Origin: Pseudomonadota bacterium
GTDB lineage: Bacteria; Pseudomonadota; Alphaproteobacteria; Sphingomonadales; Sphingomonadaceae
Assembly (NCBI GenBank): GCA_023400405.1
Contig: JAEXFD010000054.1
Location: 1 to 64,000, forward strand
Length of the DNA: 64,000 nucleotides
Direction of reading: 5' to 3'
The position numbers and the translations under genes were made by a program. The notes under the pieces were generated by a model. It was not told where the DNA came from, did no database searches, and was given only the letters and a program-made list of their open reading frames with translations. This document shows, one piece after another, positions 60,151-64,000 of the stretch (its first letter is position 1; every line of letters begins with the position of its first letter).

Positions 60151-61282
60151 GATTTCGGCGCTCGCCCTGCTGACCCTTTGCGGCAGCGGGCAGAGCATCA
60201 GCGCGGCGGCAAGCCCCGCGCCCCAGGGTCAACAGGGCGCGCAGCCTGATTCGCAAGCGACCGAGACGTGGCGCGCCGCGGACGGCACGCTGCGATCGCG
60301 GCCGGTGTCGCCGCGCCGCCCGCCGGCGCAGCCCCAGGCCAGCTCTTCGGCGGATCCCGATCCCCAGCCGCGCTGGTCCGATCCGGCGCCCGCAGCGGCT
60401 TCGGCGCCGGGCACGAGCTACGCCGCCCCAGGCAACGGACTGCCGTCGCGCCGGCCGCGGACGGCGCCGCCTGTGCCCGCCGCGACTCAGCAGGTGCCGC
60501 CGACCGGGAGCGCCGATGCCGATCCGAGCGCCGGCGCCAATGGCCCTCGCGGATCTTCGCAGCCCACGCTTGGCGAAGCGCCCCGCTATGACGAAATCGG
60601 CTATGCCGGCATCCGCCCGGTGAGCGGCGGCGGCGATATGGACCAGGCGGCGGTCGCGGTGCACCGCTCGCTTCCCGCCAATTCCTATGTCGAAGTCACC
60701 TCGCTCGAGACCGGCAAGACCATCCTCGTGCTGGTCACCGGCCGCATGGAGCCGGGCAGCGACCATCCGATCGACCTCTCCGCCGGCGCAGCCAGGCTGC
60801 TCGGCGCCAAGGGCGATCTGCTGCCAGTTCGGCTGCGCACGGTGAACCCGACGGCGGGCGATCGCGCCGCACTTCAGGCCGGGCGCCCCGCTAGCGACCG
60901 GCCCGATGCGCCGCCGGTGCTCCTGACCGCGCTGCGCAAGCGTTTGCCGCCCGCCGGCGCGTCCGCCGCGCCGAGCCCGGTGGCTGCCAGCCCCAGTCCG
61001 GCAGCGGCGCCGCCGCGCCCTGCGCCCGTCGCTCGTCGCCCCGCCGTCGCCGCTCCGCGTCCCGCCATAGCGGCTCGCGGCCGTTTCGTGGTGCAGGTTG
61101 CCGCACTTTCGAACGCCGCACGCGCACAAGCGCTTGCCCAAAGCCTAGGCGGGTTCGTAAAGCCGGGGGGCGGGCTCTATCGTGTCCAGCTCGGGCCCTT
61201 CGCCACACCGGCGCAGGCTCAGGCGGCACGGCAGCGCGCCGCGGGCGCGGGCTATGGAGATGCGCGCGTCCTTCCCAACTGA
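60134..61282 (+). CDS. RlpA-like septal protein with SPOR domain, degenerate barrel
   Basis: A 382-residue exported protein: signal peptide (about 1-26), a long Pro/Ala/Gln-rich linker, a double-psi beta-barrel of the RlpA type (about 155-230; VAVHRSLPANSYVEVTSLETGKTI ... IDLSAGAARLLGAK), a second low-complexity linker, and a C-terminal SPOR domain (about 312-382; GRFVVQVAALSN...YRVQLGPFATPAQA) that binds denuded glycan at the septum. The catalytic DRGPF of active RlpA is replaced by T-G-R-M-E-P. It overlaps the transglycosylase gene by 17 bases, suggesting joint action at division. Confidence 0.8.
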   Translation: MRWNTRISALALLTLCGSGQSISAAASPAPQGQQGAQPDSQATETWRAADGTLRSRPVSPRRPPAQPQASSSADPDPQPRWSDPAPAAASAPGTSYAAPGNGLPSRRPRTAPPVPAATQQVPPTGSADADPSAGANGPRGSSQPTLGEAPRYDEIGYAGIRPVSGGGDMDQAAVAVHRSLPANSYVEVTSLETGKTILVLVTGRMEPGSDHPIDLSAGAARLLGAKGDLLPVRLRTVNPTAGDRAALQAGRPASDRPDAPPVLLTALRKRLPPAGASAAPSPVAASPSPAAAPPRPAPVARRPAVAAPRPAIAARGRFVVQVAALSNAARAQALAQSLGGFVKPGGGLYRVQLGPFATPAQAQAARQRAAGAGYGDARVLPN

Positions 61283-61303
61283 GTAAAGGGCTGGACCATC
61301 CCC

Positions 61304-62467
61304 ATGAAGAAACTGCTTGCCGCATCGTTCCTCGCGATCGCCGCCGCGCTGCCGACGAATGCCGCAGGCCCGCCCTTCGAGACCCCGGCGCCGATCGCGT
61401 ACATGGAGGATCTGTCCTCGGGCGCGGTGCTCTATGCCAAGGATGCCGATCGGCGGATGCCGCCTGCGTCGATGGCAAAGATGATGACGGTCTATGTCGC
61501 GTTCGACCTGATCAAGAAGGGCGAGATCAAACTCGACCAGCCAATCGAGGTGCGCCCCGAAACCTGGCAGAAATGGCATTCGCAGGGATCGACGATGTTC
61601 CTGGCGGTGGGCGAGAAGCCGACCGTGGCCGACCTTCTGAAGGGCATCGTCACCCTCTCCGGCAATGACGCCTGTGTCGTGCTGGCCGAAGGGATCTCGG
61701 GGACTGAGGAAGCCTTCGTCCAGCGGATGAACGAGGCTGGCAAGCGCCTCGGCCTCAGCAACAGTCATTTCGGCACGTCGAACGGCTGGCCGGACAATGG
61801 CGTGACCTATGTCACCGCGCGCGATCTCGCGCATCTCGCCAAGGCGACGATCCAAGACTTTCCGGATCTCTACAAGCAGTTCTATTCGCTCACCAGCTTC
61901 ACCTGGGGCAAGACGCTGGGTGCCGGCAACGATATCACTCAGGCCAATCGCGATCCGCTGCTGGGCCGCGTGCAGGGCGCCGACGGACTCAAGACGGGCC
62001 ATACCGAGGAGGCCGGCTATGGCTTCACCGGCTCGGCCGAACAGAATGGCCGCCGTCTCGTCATGGTCGTCGCGGGTCTCGACACCTATAATGGCCGCGC
62101 CGAGGAATCGGTGAAGTTCATGAACTGGGGCTTCCGGGCCTGGAAGGCGCTGCCGCTTGTCAAGAAGGGTCGCAAGCTTGGCGACATCGCGGTGCAGGGC
62201 GGCGATTCTAGCAATGTCGGCGTCGTCGCGCCGCGCGATCTCAGCGCCACCGTGCCGGCGGGCACCAGCCCGAAGATGCAGGCGAAAATCGTCTATAACG
62301 GCCCGGTCGAGGCCGGCTTCAAGGCGGGCGACCATGTCGCCGACCTGATCGTCGAATCGCCCGGCCTGCCTGCGCAGACGCTGCCGCTGGTCGCCGAGAC
62401 CGACGTCGGAAAGGCCGGCTTCTTCCGCCGGTCCTGGCTCGGCTTCTGGTCGCTGTTCGGGATGTAA
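61304..62467 (+). CDS. dacF: D-alanyl-D-alanine carboxypeptidase (PBP5/6 family)
   Basis: A 387-residue class A low-molecular-weight penicillin-binding protein. The signal peptide ends TNAAG (about 21). Active-site motifs are S56-x-x-K59 (SMAK), S119-G120-N121 and K230-T231-G232. A C-terminal beta domain (about 260-370) leads to an amphipathic membrane helix (RRSWLGFWSLFGM). It trims the terminal D-Ala of peptidoglycan stem peptides. It is third in a peptidoglycan operon with the two upstream genes (21-base gap). Confidence 0.95.
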   Translation: MKKLLAASFLAIAAALPTNAAGPPFETPAPIAYMEDLSSGAVLYAKDADRRMPPASMAKMMTVYVAFDLIKKGEIKLDQPIEVRPETWQKWHSQGSTMFLAVGEKPTVADLLKGIVTLSGNDACVVLAEGISGTEEAFVQRMNEAGKRLGLSNSHFGTSNGWPDNGVTYVTARDLAHLAKATIQDFPDLYKQFYSLTSFTWGKTLGAGNDITQANRDPLLGRVQGADGLKTGHTEEAGYGFTGSAEQNGRRLVMVVAGLDTYNGRAEESVKFMNWGFRAWKALPLVKKGRKLGDIAVQGGDSSNVGVVAPRDLSATVPAGTSPKMQAKIVYNGPVEAGFKAGDHVADLIVESPGLPAQTLPLVAETDVGKAGFFRRSWLGFWSLFGM

Positions 62468-62471
62468 AACA

Positions 62472-62553
62472 CGTCGTCCCGGCGAAAGCCGGGACCTCGT
62501 GCCACAAGCCGTTCGCTTCGCTCGGCGAGACCCCGGCTTTCGCCGGGGTGACG
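62472..62553. repeat. Interspersed palindromic repeat, copy 2
   Basis: CGTCGTCCCGGCGAAAGCCGGG on the left and CCCCGGCTTTCGCCGGGGTGACG on the right, the same element as 46093-46174 with a similar 30-base centre. It fills the dacF-holB spacer and may act as a terminator for dacF. Confidence 0.8.
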
Positions 62554-62574
62554 GATTTGGCTAGGATGCGCCCC

Positions 62575-63552
62575 ATGCCCCTTCTAGGCAACCAGCCCGC
62601 CCGAGACGCGCTCGCTGCCGCTATGGCCGGGGGTACGCTCCATCACGCCTGGCTGATCGCCGGGCCGGAGGGCGTGGGCAAGGCGACGTTCGCCCGCCAG
62701 GCGGCCCTGCGGATGCTCGCCGAAGGGGCGCGCCGCGACGCGCTGAGGCCCGGCTGGGAGATCCCCGAAGACAGCCAGACTGCCCATCTGATCGCCGCCG
62801 GCGCGCATCCCGATTATCGTGAGCTCGTTCGCCTGCCCAAGGATCCGGACAAGCCCGACGAAGCGCTTGCCCGCTCGATCACGATTGCCCAGGTCCGGGC
62901 GCTCCAGCCCCTGTTCGCGACCAAGCCCAGCTTCTCCTCGCGCCGCGTGATCGTCATCGATGCGATCGACGATCTCGAACGCGGCGGCGCCAATGCGCTG
63001 CTCAAGAATCTGGAAGAGCCGCCGGCGGGGACGATCTTCCTGCTTGTCAGCCATGCGCCTGGCCGGCTGCTGCCGACGATCCGCTCGCGCTGCCGGCTGC
63101 TGCGCTTCGATCCGCTCCCCGATGCCGATGTCGCGGCGATCCTGCGCGCCGAACTGCCCGAGGCGACCGCGAGCGAGATCGCCGCGCTGGTCAAGGCGGG
63201 GGAGGGCTCGCCGGGCCGCGCGTTGGGCTTTGCCGGGCTCGACATCGCCTCCATCGAGGCCGAGCTGGTCCAGCTCGCCGACACCGGCGATCCTTCCAAC
63301 CTGATCCGCGGCCGGCTCGCCAAGACCCTCGGCGCCAAGGCCGCGCAGCCCCGCTACGAGGCGTTCCTTGACCGGGCGCCGAGCTTCATCGCCGAGAGGG
63401 CCAAGGCGCTAAGCGGCGAGGCGCTGCGCACTGCGCTCGATGCCTATCCCGCCGCGCGGGATCTCGCGGTCGCCGCGACGGCCCTCTCGCTCGACGCCTC
63501 GGCGACCGTCTTTGAGATGTGCGGCCTCGTCGCGCGTCTCGGCCGCCTTTAA
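62575..63552 (+). CDS. holB: DNA polymerase III subunit delta'
   Basis: A 325-residue clamp-loader subunit. It starts MPLLGNQPARDALAAAMAGGTLHHAWLIAGPEGVGKATFARQ with a P-loop-like GPEGVGK. The SRC motif RSRCRLLRF (about 172-180) marks the delta' arginine finger region. The C-terminal clamp-loader domain follows. The start at 62575 has AGGA eight bases upstream; an earlier ATG at 62566 is possible. Loads the beta clamp at replication forks. Confidence 0.93.
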   Translation: MPLLGNQPARDALAAAMAGGTLHHAWLIAGPEGVGKATFARQAALRMLAEGARRDALRPGWEIPEDSQTAHLIAAGAHPDYRELVRLPKDPDKPDEALARSITIAQVRALQPLFATKPSFSSRRVIVIDAIDDLERGGANALLKNLEEPPAGTIFLLVSHAPGRLLPTIRSRCRLLRFDPLPDADVAAILRAELPEATASEIAALVKAGEGSPGRALGFAGLDIASIEAELVQLADTGDPSNLIRGRLAKTLGAKAAQPRYEAFLDRAPSFIAERAKALSGEALRTALDAYPAARDLAVAATALSLDASATVFEMCGLVARLGRL

Positions 63553-63563
63553 CGAGGCCTTAG
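63549..63563 (+). promoter_or_regulatory. CtrA-like site upstream of the 63604 gene
   Basis: TTAA-CGAGGCC-TTAG, the same one-mismatch form as the site at 54667, lies 40 bases before the ATG of the next gene and overlaps the holB stop. Confidence 0.35.
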
Positions 63564-63603
63564 CCTCGCGCGCTTATTCCGCTCGCGAAACGGGGAGAGG
63601 ACG

Positions 63604-63942
63604 ATGGGCATCCTGGCAATCGGCAAGGCGACGACAACCGGTACCGACAGCAACGACACACCGGCCATCAACGGCCCGGGAGATCGCGATTTCGACGCGA
63701 TCCTCGCTGCATTCAACAAAGCAGCGCACGAGACGCCCGAGGAGCGCGCCCGCGACGCGGTGCTCAAGAAGCACAAGCTCTCCGAAGAGGATTACAAGAA
63801 GCTGCCGCCCAAGGAACGCGAGGCGATCGACCAGGAAGTCGCCGCGGCGGTGCGCAAGCTGCACGAGCGCAAGACCGGCATTGCCTTTGCCGACACGCCG
63901 CTGCCGACCGAGAAGATGTTCGGCACCGGGCTCGCCGCATAG
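63604..63942 (+). CDS. Small soluble hypothetical protein, 112 residues
   Basis: Not recognised. A hydrophilic, helix-rich protein without signal or membrane segment. Residues 40-95 are charged with repeated Glu-Arg and Lys-Lys patterns (HETPEERARDAVLKKHKLSEEDYKKLPPKERE), likely a helical bundle. The ATG has a GGGGAGAGGAC ribosome binding site. A CtrA-like box 40 bases upstream hints at cell-cycle or motility control. Confidence 0.65.
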   Translation: MGILAIGKATTTGTDSNDTPAINGPGDRDFDAILAAFNKAAHETPEERARDAVLKKHKLSEEDYKKLPPKEREAIDQEVAAAVRKLHERKTGIAFADTPLPTEKMFGTGLAA

Positions 63943-64000
63943 AAGATCGGCAGGGCCTTCACCCTCCGCGCGCTTTGGCCTAAGGCCGCCCGCATGGCGA

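Noticed and set aside
63994..64000. Start of another gene at the window edge
   Set aside because: An ATG occurs six bases before the end, but there is too little sequence to support a call.

Overview
The window comes from a GC-rich alphaproteobacterium of the sphingomonad group (Sphingomonas or a close relative). The lineage call rests on four things: gene order (psd-pssA; rpsB-tsf-pyrH-frr-uppS-cdsA-dxr-rseP-bamA-skp-fabZ without lpxD or lpxA), protein character, alphaproteobacterial LexA boxes (GTTC-N7-GTTC), and interspersed palindromic repeats typical of these genomes. Almost all of it is ordinary chromosome, with short spacers and many 1-4 base start/stop overlaps. No prophage, IS element or CRISPR array was seen.

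Layout. 1-13 kb: 2-oxoacid:ferredoxin oxidoreductase beta subunit, an acyltransferase, cyclopropane fatty acid synthase, a MerR/LiuR-type regulator with an acyl-CoA dehydrogenase, hisI, purF, an SDR, a SleB-type cell wall hydrolase, cysK and an MFS transporter. 13-19 kb: an accessory patch with a 25-residue membrane peptide, a hemerythrin-like protein, a glycine-zipper protein, a small HTH-like protein with a palindrome at its start, a VapBC pair whose antitoxin is frameshifted, and a DUF559 nuclease bracketed by two copies of a composite palindrome, followed by an SOS-boxed UvrD/PcrA helicase. 19-32 kb: a GGDEF/EAL protein, a Pit phosphate transporter behind a Pho box, a retropepsin-like protease, GST, TrhO, a dicarboxylate symporter, an M24 peptidase and a GH31 glycosidase. 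32-42 kb: alaS, a lipoprotein cytochrome c, twin secreted proteins, a Kef antiporter, icd, and a phospholipid group (PmtA-like methyltransferase, psd, pssA). 42-55 kb: the translation, isoprenoid and envelope operon from rpsB to fabZ, then rpmE and a PilZ protein. 55-64 kb: poxB, an AbiJ-like HEPN defence gene on a small island in tRNA-Ser(UGA), an MltB-type transglycosylase, an RlpA-like SPOR protein, a D,D-carboxypeptidase, holB and a small soluble protein.

The strongest unexplained signal is an SOS theme. Four GTTC-N7-GTTC LexA boxes lie directly upstream of start codons or inside promoters. Two of them sit on a textbook sigma70 promoter that drives an undescribed small membrane protein (42131-42349, minus strand) preceded by a translationally coupled 26-codon upstream ORF. 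That layout recalls SOS-induced small-protein division inhibitors such as Caulobacter SidA. One box precedes uvrD and one precedes the AbiJ-like gene. The AbiJ-like gene is carried on a roughly 1.4-kb island flanked by a 19-bp repeat of the tRNA-Ser 3' end, and the island itself carries a remnant of the poxB 5' end. Together these suggest DNA-damage-inducible growth arrest or defence functions.

Limits: everything was read by eye from the sequence. No database, alignment or folding program was run. Family names rest on recognised motifs, and regulatory calls rest on consensus matches.
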